Below, in pieces: positions 23,642-35,200 of a DNA stretch of 64,000 nucleotides. Within the stretch, counting starts at the first letter, position 1; every line of letters starts with the position of its first letter. The stretch lies in assembly GCA_009192285.1 (NCBI GenBank), contig WBVU01000018.1, positions 992,001 to 1,056,000 on the forward strand. Direction: 5' to 3'. Source of the stretch: Morchella semilibera. Its lineage: Eukaryota; Ascomycota; Pezizomycetes; Pezizales; Morchellaceae. The notes beneath the pieces are model-generated. The model was not told the origin of the DNA, searched no databases, and worked only from the letters and a program-made list of their open reading frames with translations. Both the position numbers and the translations under genes were made by a program.

Positions 23642-24702
23642 AAAGCCCATCGTATATAAGGATTTATGTGTAAACACTTGTTAGGGCAGGGGATTTATCG
23701 CTCTTATATCTACTGTCGTTATTAAGGCAATGATTGAGGAAATAGTATCCGCCGAGCTAGGACATTGAATTTGGCCCTCATACGAGTGATACACTATGAT
23801 TGAGCTTCCAGAATCAGTCCTGACTCTAAAGATAAAGAATATCCGGCCTCACGTGTTTCATGACGGGGCCAGGACTAAAACAGACTGGCACGAATATTTG
23901 GCGTTTAAACCTTCACTTAGCCCAATGATTGCCACTCGAACACCGCCACCACCACCATTTAGAGTTTTATGCGAGCTTGGAGTGATGGCCTGCATGTCAG
24001 GAAATTTTCATGTTCTGAGCCGTCAGGCAGATATTATGTTAAGAGGTAGTCATACTACGGCGGGTAATAATCATTCTACAAGTTTTATAGATTCTGCACT
24101 CTGGCTTGCCAAGATTTATGGATATAAGAAGCCTGTGGTATGCCCATTTGTAAGTAAGTCAAGCTAAGCAAGTCGAGGAAGAGAAGCCAAAACGTCTCGT
24201 GTGTATACCCTTTAAAATTAGATACGTGCTTCTCGCGCAGGATAATACCTGGCCATTGCGGTTTACTTATGCATACGCTATAACCGCCAATAGGCAATAA
24301 CGGTAATACTTAATAGTTATGCTACAATATCAGTTGAACATGCTATGATGAGTAAACGCATCTGCAGAAACCGGCCACTGCCGGGTCCCGAGAATACCAG
24401 CAGATGGGATATAGTAAATGGTATACCATTAATGTATACCAAGGCTAGGCGGTCACACTTTGGGAAGTTATCTCGGGTTCTTTGGGGTCCAAGGCAGTAT
24501 TTATAGCAATATCCAATGCAACGGGAAACACCAATTGGACTCCATTTCTTAGCTCAAGTCATCAAACTATATCACGATATTTTTCTCGTCAGTTAAGTTT
24601 ACTTATCAGATCTCTTAATCGAAGTGAAGGTAAAAACAATTTAGCGAAAGAAACCCAAACGCTGGTAAAAAGACCCACTAAAATTCCAACCCTTCAGTGA
24701 AT
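23642..24702. other. intergenic stretch beyond the hydrolase gene
   Basis: No NACHT, NB-ARC, ankyrin or TPR motif was recognised here, although relatives of the preceding gene continue into such domains. The only open frame of note is listed separately (23796-24167). Confidence 0.5.
23796..24167 (+). CDS. doubtful hypothetical protein, 123 aa
   Basis: I do not recognise this open frame. It starts MIELPESVLTLKIKNIRPHV and contains a plausible globular stretch (FRVLCELGVMACMSGNFHVL and IDSALWLAKIYGYKKPVVCP). A GTAAGT donor-like site at 24150-24155 could continue it into a further exon that I could not place. It follows the hydrolase gene by 154 bases on the same strand, so it may be a remnant of a longer downstream part of that gene, or chance. 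Confidence 0.2.
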   Translation: MIELPESVLTLKIKNIRPHVFHDGARTKTDWHEYLAFKPSLSPMIATRTPPPPPFRVLCELGVMACMSGNFHVLSRQADIMLRGSHTTAGNNHSTSFIDSALWLAKIYGYKKPVVCPFVSKSS

Positions 24703-26178
24703 TTACTTATGTGTTTTCCCTTGCAAACCCCTCCTCCCTGTTTTTCTCTTATCTATAATAAAAACACTAGCAGCCTTTCTTCGCTTTTCAGCTGGCGATT
24801 TTATTTTGTTTTCCGTTTGCTCCTCGTAATCATCACCTTCCTCCTCCTGCCAGTCCCCTCCAGTCTCCCCCTGATATTTTTCACCACCAGCATTATCGTC
24901 ATTCTCTTCCACTTCATCTGCACTCTGTGAATTCGGAACTTCCTTCTTGGACCCTCTCTTACTTTGAGGGTGTATGATTTGAGAAGTTCCTCCGACCTGC
25001 TTTGAGGTATTAGGGGGGTCGACAGGTAATGTGTGCTTACGGATACCAGAAACAACATTATCATCTACCCCTTTTCGCTTTCTTTTATGTATCACTGCTG
25101 GTAGAGGAACCTTTTGCTGTTTCTTCTCTTTCTTCCGAGACCCCTGTTGTGGACCAGCCTCACTCATAACTATATCATCCTGCTGCGTCCTTTCCTGAGG
25201 TTGCTTATTTTCGTTAGTTAGAGATTCCTCTCCCGCCGGAGAACCGCTTTCCTGGCCATCCCCACGAATTTCAAGCCCCTCCTTCATCCTCTCAATACCT
25301 TCTTCTAGGGACTTGACCTTCTCCACAATCTCGTTGAGGGTTCCGATCCTCTCCTCCCAACTTTGTTTTGCTTCAAGCTCTGTCCCGCTTGTGCCGCCAT
25401 CCTCAAGGTCTATGACTACTCCCGTAGACTTCCCTAATTTCTTTAGTTCCCGGATAATATCTCCTTGTTCTTCACGGAGCATAACACAAATTGTCATAAT
25501 ATGTCCAATATTCTCCGATAAAGCGTCGGGGGAAGGGTGGATCTGCGCATAAATATCCGAGGTGGCAGCGATAGGAAGTGAAGGTGCATCAGTTGCATGG
25601 TGATAAAACGAAAGGGCTGTTATATCGATAGTATATTTGTTCCTGCGGGGCCAGTACAGGTTAGTATATTCACGGCGGGAACAACCCGAGGTTTACAAAC
25701 TGAAGAGCCAAAAGCTTTGAAGTAGTTGCAAAGTACATCTTCCCCAAAGCAGTAGAACATTTCCCACATATAATATCTTTATAATTACTATTTCCCTCAA
25801 TGGCCAACTCCATTGGTTCACATTAGCTTCCAAGTCTCACATGTATACGGGGGGGGGGGGGTACGCTAGGAATCCATACCAAAACTCGTCCCACGACCCT
25901 TCTATGCTTGTCTTTAACCCTCCAGGACCAAAGCTAGTAGATACCATCCGATCTAACGTGATTGTCCCCATCTGCCGGGTTGCACATAAGAAGGCTGAGC
26001 TATCCCCGACGATGCGTTCGCAACTTGCACATGATAGTGTTATTGGTGTGTGCTGAAACTGGTCCGAACCATAGTTTGCGTGGGGATTGCTGCCATCTTC
26101 ATTAGGGAGTGAGAAGAAAGGCGAGGCCTCGCGAGCCTGCTTGTTAGATTCGGAATTAGCCAGGCTTCTGGTAGACAT
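24703..26178 (-). CDS. MIS18: Mis18-family centromere protein, 441 aa
   Basis: Three exons join pieces lying in three different frames: 26178-25880, 25787-25701 and 25642-24703. Introns are 92 nt (GTATGG, GCTAAT branch) and 58 nt (GTTTGT, ACTAAC branch). Exon 1 carries the first zinc knuckle LSCASCERIVGDSSAF. The exon 1-2 join gives SWDEFCNYKDIICGKCSTALGKMY with the second CxxC and the LGK.Y signature of the Mis18/Yippee fold. Exon 3 continues NKYTIDITALSFY and an amphipathic helix (HIMTICVMLREEQGDIIREL). The last ~230 residues are charged and disordered with a basic nuclear signal (HKRKRKG). In fission yeast Mis18 primes centromeres for CENP-A loading; the same role is inferred. The tail is longer than in the ~200-aa yeast protein. 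Confidence 0.83.
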
Positions 26179-26688
26179 TTTGGCTGTGAGGAAGGTGAAT
26201 AAGTTATGTATGTAGGCGCGTCTTTTTTTTTTGGGGGGGGGGGGCGCGACAAGGTTGCTTGGCAACGCTATTGGCACAATTCAACGTCATGGGTCACGCC
26301 ACCATAGGCTCTGTATGGAATTATCAAAGGCGCTTGAGGAGAGATTTTGTGCAATCTATGGGCAAAGAAAAACGCACAAAAGTAGATAGTACATGAATAT
26401 ACAGGAAGAAGAAGAGAAACATCAAGACAAAACACGGATACGATAAAAAGGGATGTGTATAAATGTACATTTTGAACTCCTCTTCTTCTCCCATCTCTCC
26501 ACTGCTCTTACTCGATCCTTATTATCTTGATAATTCCCTTTTAAAAGAAAAGAACATGAAGAAAAGAAAATCCCTAATCAAAGCAAAACCCCTATGAACA
26601 GGCCAGAAACCCCGAATTTTTTCTCTTCCTTTTTTCTTTTTTCTTTTTAGTGCTTCATATCAATTTTTTTGATAGAGGGTGATATGAC
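26179..26688. other. intergenic stretch between MIS18 and the RRM gene
   Basis: 510 bases, tandem same-strand arrangement. It holds a T9-G12 tract (26222-26244) just upstream of MIS18 and T-rich runs at 26618-26648 on the 3' side of the RRM gene. No further gene. Confidence 0.55.
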
Positions 26689-27718
26689 TTATTCAGAGAT
26701 CCCTGACCCAGGAGTGTAAGTCCGGTGGTCCGAATACTCTCCCGGCTGGCGCTGCTGATACCCGACGCGGCCTCCTTGACGGTCATCGCGACGGCCACGG
26801 GTGTTGCCCTCCCGCCTGTTTCCGGAGAAATCGATACGAAGGCGGCGTCCATACACCTCAGCGTCGGTAAGCTTCTCCTTAGCCTTGACGGCAGACTCAA
26901 TATCAAGAAAGTCGGCATGAGCAAATCCACGGGGTTCTCCGGTAGCACTAGAATTAGATAGATTAGCATGGTCTTTCGAAAAACTATGAGGCGGTTAGGG
27001 TGTTCCTACCGGTCCATAGCAACACGAACGTCAACACAGTTCTCGATGTCCTTGAAAAGGTTGTTAAGATCGTCATCGGTCACATCGAAGCTCAAGTTTC
27101 CGATGAACAAGGTCCTGGACTCTGGGCTGCTTGAGATACGTGACGTTTGCTTAGCAACGTATTGAACAATCAAGCGGCGACCCATGAACATCTCGTTGTG
27201 CATCTTGTCAATGGCCTCGGCAGCCTGCTCAATCTCGGCAAACTCAACATATCCAAATCTATCAGAAATTAGGAATTAGATATTTCTTCAAACTGCAGAA
27301 CCTAAACATAGAAGCTATACCCCTTGCTCAAACCTCTAGAATCATAGATAATCTTTGCCCCTCTAACTTCCCCAAATTGCTTGAACTCTTCACCAAGAGT
27401 CTCGGGAGTGGCGTCAAATTGGATGTTTCCAATATAGACGGTTTTGGTTGGGGTCAAATTCTCGCCGGTGGTGCTCCTATGTTCGGGGTTGGTGAACTGT
27501 GCCGGACTTTCGTCTAGGGCATCTGTTGAGTTAAAACGAGTCTGCAAGAGCGACTCAAATGAACGGAGTTCAGAGAGGTTCTTTGGGCGGCTGGTGGAGA
27601 TAGTGAAAGTGCTTGGTTTGAACGCTGTCGACAAAGGACGGGCACTGCTTGCAATTGAAGTCTGACGTACAGCGCGAAGGGCGAGGCGGCGGAGAGAAAA
27701 CCTAGACATGGTTAACAT
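26689..27718 (-). CDS. mitochondrial two-RRM RNA-binding protein, 301 aa
   Basis: Three exons: 27718-27321, 27258-27010 and 26947-26689, with two 62-nt introns in phase. The N terminus is an arginine/serine-rich amphipathic presequence (MSRFSLRRLALRAVRQTSIA) predicting mitochondrial import. RRM1 begins KTVYIGNIQFDATPETLGEEF and continues over the first splice join as SKGFGYVEFA. RRM2 begins RTLFIGNLSFDVTDDDLNNLF and continues over the second join as ATGEPRGFAHADF. The C terminus is short and Arg/Gly-rich. Similar to nucleolin-like or glycine-rich RRM proteins; role in mitochondrial RNA handling is inferred. An ATG at 27709 in the same frame could equally be the start. Confidence 0.87.
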
Positions 27719-29174
27719 ATTTGTGGGGTGACATGGGGAATATAGAACGTACATTGTTTGGTCAATTGAAGACGGTGATGTGAAGTTGGCTGGGAATGAT
27801 GTGAAATTGGCTGGGAATGGTGTGAAATTGGCTGGGGGTGATGGATGAGGAGAGATGGAGGGAAGGACGACGAGAATTTGTTTGAGATGCGGATGTTGGG
27901 CAAATATTTTTTTTTTCTCTTAGCGCGGGAACTTGTGATAACCCCACCAAGGCCAAGTCACGTGAGACTGAACAAAAATGCACCATAAAATCTAAAACAC
28001 CCATATAACTTGAATAAATTACTATATTTACTGATATTAAGCTTGGTATTTTTATTATGGGAAACTTTTATCATCAGAAATTATCCAATAATTAGATAGA
28101 GAAGGGAAGGTGAAAAATGTAGGATTACCCGGACTTTGAATCCCCTAACCCTTATAATACCGCACATAAACTGGGGATGTTCGGAGGGACCATACTTTAC
28201 TTTTCACCTGAAGTACTGGGCCGGGTGCATGCAGTATTACCACATATTTCATTCGAGAGATCAAAACCACATATAGGTCCTTTAATTTAAATTATAAAAT
28301 GTGTAGGCTCGTGATTTGGACATTAGACTTGAGCCATTAATTCTTGTGTAGTGGGGGCGATTTCCTTGTAGAAGGGTTATGCCCTCACCGGAAAAGCTAT
28401 AAACAAGAAACAAGTACGTATTAATGACCATCTACAGTAGGATTATGATAGTAGAGTCTTCGAATTATTACAAACCTAGTACTTATTCAAGGCTGTCTTC
28501 CCTGGCGCCATTGTGGAGAAATGCTGTACAGTATGGTCATTGCTTACAGGTACTCCTAGGTAGGTATAATGTAGATATTATATGTAATGTATTATCTTTT
28601 ATTTATCATGTAGTTCAATTCTGTCTTTACTACATGTAAATAATGACATGTAAGTACATGTACATAGTAAGGCAATCTGTCGCTGTGGTCTGTATATTAC
28701 TAAAAACAGAGGTAAAGTATCAAAAATATGGGTTGTGATTTACATAAATTATAAAGTAAGTACCTCATGCAGCAGGAATGCCATAGGACTGCGGTATGGT
28801 TATGATGTTTCGGAGGTTTTGCACAAATCTATACCTTTAATTTACCTACTACACCCTCTTTTTGGTCCCATATTAACAGAGGATATGACATACATATTCA
28901 AGTCGTGAAAAGCATGAAACATCTCAATCTCTTGAAGTGTAACTACATGTATACATGTAGACATGGCAACGAATGTCCCAGAAATATAGGTCATTCCCCA
29001 ACCAACTCCCCTACCCACATGATGAAAGAGAAAAAAGGGACATTTAAAGCGTGTACACCAGTTTCTTAAAACAAGAGAACATAATACATGTAATTGCCCA
29101 CCAAACTACCGGGTAATTACCCTTTCAAAGTGCTTGATATAGTCCCGTCATACTGGATACCGTACCCGGGGGCG
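27719..29174. other. AT-rich intergenic stretch
   Basis: A tandem GAAATTGGCTGGGAATG-type repeat (three units, ~27780-27836) lies in the RRM gene's 5' flank. Between 28600 and 29092 there are five TACATGTA palindromes (28631, 28655, 28944, 28952, 29085), two of them back to back. No gene seen. Confidence 0.55.
27780..27838. repeat. short tandem repeat upstream of the RRM gene
   Basis: Three imperfect units of about 20 bases, GTGAAATTGGCTGGGAATGA-like, stand head to tail in the 5' flank of the mitochondrial RRM gene. They could be upstream binding sites or a slippage product. Confidence 0.6.
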
Positions 29175-32100
29175 TCATGTCAGATCCTGACGCTTGCTGT
29201 GACGGTCCTCCCCTCCCCCCCCTCCATCATCGCCATGCGTACCTGTTATACCACTACTAGGACTTGTATAACTGGCTACTCCATATGTCGTCATGGGCAT
29301 ATTTGTTGAGAGACCTGCTAGAACTGGCCACGCAGAGGATTGGCTAGTGTCCATGTTTATACCTTGCATAAATGAATCCCAATCATCCTTCATCCAAAGA
29401 TGGTTAGCACCAGGGACAGTATAAAGTAACTGGAGAGTTGCAGACATACCCAGTCTAGATTAGCGGCCATATCCGAACCATTTTGCGCCCACAATGCAGA
29501 GTTTCCGCCGAAAGGCATTTGGCCCCCGTTTGATCCTGGGCTGCCATAACCACCATTACTGGTATCCCCCATAAGAATATTAGTACCTCCAGGCGTGACT
29601 GCTCTATCGAGCATCATCCCGGCCGCTGCAGAGCCAGGCGTCATTCCACCACCACTCATCATTCCTAACGTCATTGCGGCTGCTTGGTCGCTCTTTAATG
29701 GGTCATTTGGCGAATCAACGGAACTTGTTGATGATGGTGTTGCCGTGAACGTTTGAGTTGCCGGGGTGCCTGCAGAGGCAGTACACGGGGTGCCTTGGGA
29801 CAAGGCAGAGTTTGAATTTAAATCTGTGGTCGAAAGTTGAGTACCAGGTGTGGTCGTAGACGGTGATCCTGTGAGTAGGGAATTAGAACGCAAATCGAGA
29901 TTCCCAGCAGGATTTGAACCTCTAAGTTTATCCAACATGACACAGAGCACACCATAAGCCTTCACACAGTCCATACTGGTTTCTTTTTGGCTCTCATATA
30001 TCATCTTGGTGCTTTCGAGTACCCTAAATTGCTCCGTTCTTTCGAAATTCCAGGTTTCGGAATCCACTTCTACGCCTTTCTTAGCAGCATCGTCTTTGCG
30101 CTCTTTACAGCTTGTGCTCAGATCTAAACATATAATCATTGCTGCATGCAGGAAGTCATGGCACCCGAGACTTTCAGTAAACCATCTTGCGTGTCGGAGT
30201 GCATTCTGTGATTCGAGAAAGATCTCTGATTGATGCTTTAAAAGTACCATGGCCGCATCAACGCACTTCCGTCGACTGTTCTGATACCTAGGGTTACTTT
30301 GCGCTCTTGCGGCGTATGGCCGATGCAAGGTCACCAATGCCTTCTGCACAATCAGGTCCAGATTATAACGTTGGATAACAAGCCACGCAGGGTCGTCTTT
30401 GGACTCTTCTTTTGTCTTCAGATGCAGAAAGGTAGGTGCCTTCTCATACAGCTCACGGAGCTCTGCGTCTGCCTTCAGAATTTGGTCATAGGCCGGTCGA
30501 GGTACCAGCGAGCTTGCTTGCGCGACGATTTTTGCGTATACTCTTGATAAGGATGCCTTGGTGATCATATACGAAACTCCCGTCAGCTCCTCGCGGCCTC
30601 GCTCTGGTGGAAGAGTAGGGGATGTTTCGATGATTTCGTCGTCGTGTAGATTCAGTGGTAGGCCAGTATCGTATTCTTCCATCCGGATCATGGAAGGCAA
30701 TCCAATTTTGATTGATTCCAGAATATCCATACAGGATACCATAGTCCATAGCCTCTTCCGTATCTCACCCTCGCCTGGGGAAATCTGCGAGAAATTTTTA
30801 GGATCTCTGTGAAGGCCCATGCAAAGGGCTAGCCGGACAAGCGAACCAAGCAACAACCAAGTATCCTCCCCTCGATCCTTCGAGTTTAGGTGCTGGGTCA
30901 CTAACAGAATTAGGGTTTGAATAGTATGGATGTACAGCTTTTTTGAATAATCCCCCACGATCAGGCACTGTTCGGTGGCTGCCTTAAATGCGTGTGACAT
31001 TTCGATAGTTTTTCCAACAAGCTCTTGAGGTTCTTCTCCGGATCTGTTGTAGATTCGCAACGAAATACACATTATCGACATTAGAAGCCCCAGCCAGATT
31101 ATGTCAACTTGCGATGGATCCCGCCAAAAGTCCTCATACTGCTTGTAAAAGGTAGGTCGATGAAGCACATCTGCACTGCGTTAGCCAAAAGGGTCGTGAT
31201 TTGGTGTTTTATTGATCGTTGACGTACGAAATATAGGGTCATAATTTCTGAAAAAAGTGTCCACTAAAAGGTCGACCAGATCTTGCCGTGGCACTAGTGC
31301 CAGCAACTCCTCCTTTGTTGGAGGCCTACCGGCTGAAAAGGGGAAACCAGTGCGTTCCAATCGCGAACACGCATTTTTGGCCTGAAGATCGGCCAATCTG
31401 CCTTCATATGTCTGTTTCATCTCTTGGAAGTAATTCTTGACCTCCGATATCTATCCACGTTCCAGCTTTGTCAGCCACTGACACCCAAAGATCGAAACCC
31501 AAACGCACCACTTCTCTTTACGAAGCTCCTTTGGGGGTTAAACAGCTTCATAGCGAACCTGGATCATGAAACCTGGAATAACTTCCTCGCAAAGAGCTAA
31601 TCCTGATGATACCAAAGAGATCGGGAATCAAACCTCCGATAAGATTGCAACCCAATGAGTTTCCCCTCTGTAATAACTCTTCCCTTGCTCAACCTTCATG
31701 ATTCCTAGCGCACTCCGTACTTCCTCAACCTCTTCTTCGATCCCACCGTTATTCTGACCTTGGCTGCCTTCATGCATGCCTCCGATCCCCATATCCTCTT
31801 CCTCATCATCAATGTACTGCCTACTGCTCCTCAGCTCATCTTCTGTGCTATCGGATCTTTGACGGTTTCGAGGTGAGGAGTCGGGGCCCCCATTCGAACC
31901 CATTAAACTCAGGACGAGTCCCTCCAAGCGGTCGATGCGCGATTGCATTTCGTCCGATGAGGTGTTTGAACTAGATGACTGTTTTCGGGCACGGGTGTTA
32001 TGGGGAGTCATTGCATACGTGCACGAACTTGGATCCGCCCGACGAATACAGTTCTCGCATGGGTGAGAACGGTTGCATTTCAGTCTAATGAGTATTGATT

Positions 32101-32295
32101 CAATATCCATATCTTATGTAGTCTTTCTAAACTGAACCCAATGAAGGCAATATCTTACTTTCTGTTACGACAAGGAGCGCATGACAAAGGTACACGATTG
32201 CGTTTTCTCACAACCCTGTAGGAGTTTGAATTAGTCTGCGTAGTTTGCTCTGGTGGCGAATGCCCAGTTGATGACGAAGTAGGTGATGGAGTCAT
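29175..32295 (-). CDS. Zn2Cys6 transcription factor with fungal_trans domain, 914 aa
   Basis: Five exons: 32295-32159, 32084-31634, 31450-31228, 31170-29450 and 29387-29175. Introns are 74, 183, 57 and 62 nt. The binuclear zinc cluster is split by intron 1 and complete: Cys39, 42, 49, 55, 58 and 67 in LSCAPCRNRKLKCNRSHPCE. A short coiled coil follows (MQSRIDRLEGLVLSLM). Then comes GETHWVAILSE-ISEVKNYF, and the fungal_trans middle homology region with HVLHRPTFYKQY and LALCMGLHRDP...RKRLWTMVSCMD. The C-terminal third is Ser/Thr/Gly-rich and disordered, ending near WDDWDSFMQG. It is a nuclear DNA-binding regulator; its targets cannot be read from the sequence. The 5 kb upstream is empty, which fits long regulatory DNA. 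Confidence 0.92.
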
Positions 32296-35200
32296 GGCGA
32301 ATTTCAAAGTTGCACTGCTTCGCTGCTAGCTTCGCTACTTTGTTGTATCGTTGTATCGTTGTTTCGCTGCTCCGCTCGGAATCTATGCTGCAAAATGGTG
32401 CTACCCCGCTTCCTTTTATCGCCGTGATCGTTTTTTTTTTTGTGCTAAGGCGTGGGTTTTCTTCTTAAGCTCTTAATGGGACTTGACAGGTCTAAGATTT
32501 GGATGGCTTCTACTTGATAGCCTAGTTTTTTCAAGTTAACCCTCTAGTTTGCGCCGATGTACGAAAAAGCCTTAATGTTGCGGGATGTGGGAATGCGATC
32601 TTTTTAATCAATTTTAAGGCCGGGGTGCCTCAAAAGTCCCTGCTACGCGCGTCAGTCGACTGGCGGCACAACAAATTAAATAGGACTGGGGCACTGTTAA
32701 GAAGACTCTAACAGCTTGAGTTCGGTCAGAATAAAAAGGACTCATGGGTGCAATTGATGGCTCATACTATTACAAGCAGGTTTCAGTCCGAAGTCTCTGT
32801 GTTTTAGAGGAGGGGGCGCAGCAGCTATCCTATCTTCGTAGTTTGCTACAGTAGGTATCTTCCACCGAAGCTCGCAGGAATTTTTAAGAGATGGGCTAGA
32901 TGAGGACGATGATGAAATTTCTCATCTAAGCATGTGGGAAGGGATATGAGCTTTGTTTGGACGGATGCATACTCTAGACACTGGCGGTTGCCGTTGCCAA
33001 GGTGGTGTTTAACCTCTAGCTATCTTTTCTCCGTTATCTCCGAGACTTCTAGTGGTTAAGAGAGGCAGGAGACCCTGCTAAGAGGGCTTGACAATACTAG
33101 TAGAGTACATACTGTCCGTACTCATAGTGATGAGTGACTCACAACGCTCACTTTTGATCGTATCGTATTACCTCGTTCTCTCCAGCGTCTTACCAGACTC
33201 TTCAAACTACATGTAGATGAAGGGGCTCGTTTTTTTTTTTTTTCGAGATAAAGTTTAACATGTACACTTTTTAGGTCCCCATTTCGGCTGGCAACCGGGC
33301 AACAAGCCACCCAGTCAAATACGATATGCTTGGTAGACATAACAGATCGATTTCGTTTCAATCTTCAGGGATGTTCAATGATCATTGGACTGCGTATCGT
33401 TCCTGTTAGACCAATTGTCAACGGGCCGCACCGAAAGTCTTCAAAGTTCCAACGTTCCACAAATCAACTATATCATAAGCGCCTGACGCTGTGTTTTGTT
33501 GCGGTATTGCGTTTGACATCTACCACACAGAAACTCGTGTCGTCACTAGCCCGACTGTACTTGCACTCCACAACTTCTGGGTGTCACAGACCGTTGTGTA
33601 TATGTATGTGCGAGCGGGCGATGACGAGTCATCACTCCCATGTTTGGATAAACCGGCTCTTTCGTACCGGGATTACAAATTTACAAAGCTGTCAAAGCAA
33701 CCTTCACGAGATGAGGGAAAGGACTGAGGGGGGAAGGAATAGAGCGTTAATCTAGGTAAAGGAGTAAGCCAATCAATGATGCCATGCTATCAAAACCACC
33801 ATCTACCCCCCAAAATGAGAGGACGGACCAAGGCGGACTATTTGTCCTCAAGATACAGAGCCTCTCCCAAACCCGAGGTTGAGGAATTTCTTAGAGAGCT
33901 GGACCTCAAAATCTTGGCGGGAAACACCGAAACCTTGGTATTCGATCGAATGCTTTCTGTGTCGATCCTGGCATATTAGACATCGATTCTCCAAGCCCAG
34001 GAGACCTTACCGAATAGCTTTTGTGTGTGACACTAACAAGGGTACCTACTTATCTACGGTAATCCTTTCAAAACTCAGTTACATGTAGTTAGGGTTGGAT
34101 ACTGCGGGTTCTAGGCCTTATGAAGCTGTCTGCCCTAGTACTCTAGATTATCCCTGTTCCAAGAATCTCCAAAACTTAATTCAACACGGAGCCGAGCTAC
34201 GAAGTGAGGGTCATAGCAAAACAGAGACATTGCAACTTTGGATATGGGGTAGGTAGCCCGATTCCTCTACGGCTCAGTTTGCAACCCATTGTGCTCTAAA
34301 AGTACGTCAAGTACTGCTGTACTGTTGATCAGGTCTGAATGAATATTCATGGGGCTTTATGGGGTAGGTAGCGTGCTCGCTGTTCCTTAGTTTGGTCCCT
34401 TTGAAAACGGTTATTTGTTGGCTAGCTCCTGGTAAGCTCACGGATAGCTGCGGATACCCATGCGGTGCTGAGTTTTGGGATCTCGATTGTCGGGCGGATC
34501 TGTACCTTTTGAGAGTTATGAGAGGTATGCAGTCGGCCATCGAATCCTGTCGAAATGCGGCGTCCCATCGCTTAATCCTTAAACGAAATGCAATGGGCTA
34601 CTCTAGGTATGTTTGTTTGATTCCAAGAAAAGAAAAAACCGTAGACCGAGTCCCAGTACAGACCTGGAAATTGTTGCATATATCATCGGAACTTGTGTTT
34701 TGAAGAGGAGAAAAAAATCTCGATCATTGGCAGTTGCCACGCCGGCGGTTCGTTACTGCCCCAGTATGGTATCGGGATCGCAGATTCGCTGAGATCAAGA
34801 GTAGCAACGGACAGGAATTTTTTTTCTTTTCATGAACGATTCGTTACCACAAAAAGTTGGGGGAAGAAAAATTTCTTCGTACTCAGGTCTCATGATTTGG
34901 ATATATCAGTTCATGTGAGCTCGAGAAGCGCAGTTCAGAAAGGCTCTCATTAATGCACCCCCCAAACTTTCATAATCCGAACCCCCAATTTTTTGCCATT
35001 CCTTCCTGATCGCTCTAATCACGAAAGGCATCAAAGTGGGTATATACGGCCAATCCATTCAATAAGAAAAATTACAGAGTACTACCGGTGTTGAGTACAT
35101 GTACTCTAGTATTGGTACCAACAAGTACCGACATCGACAGGTACATGTAGTCAGTGAATGCTTGAAAGTCAGTTTTTCGTTTTTTGTTCCGGAAACAACC

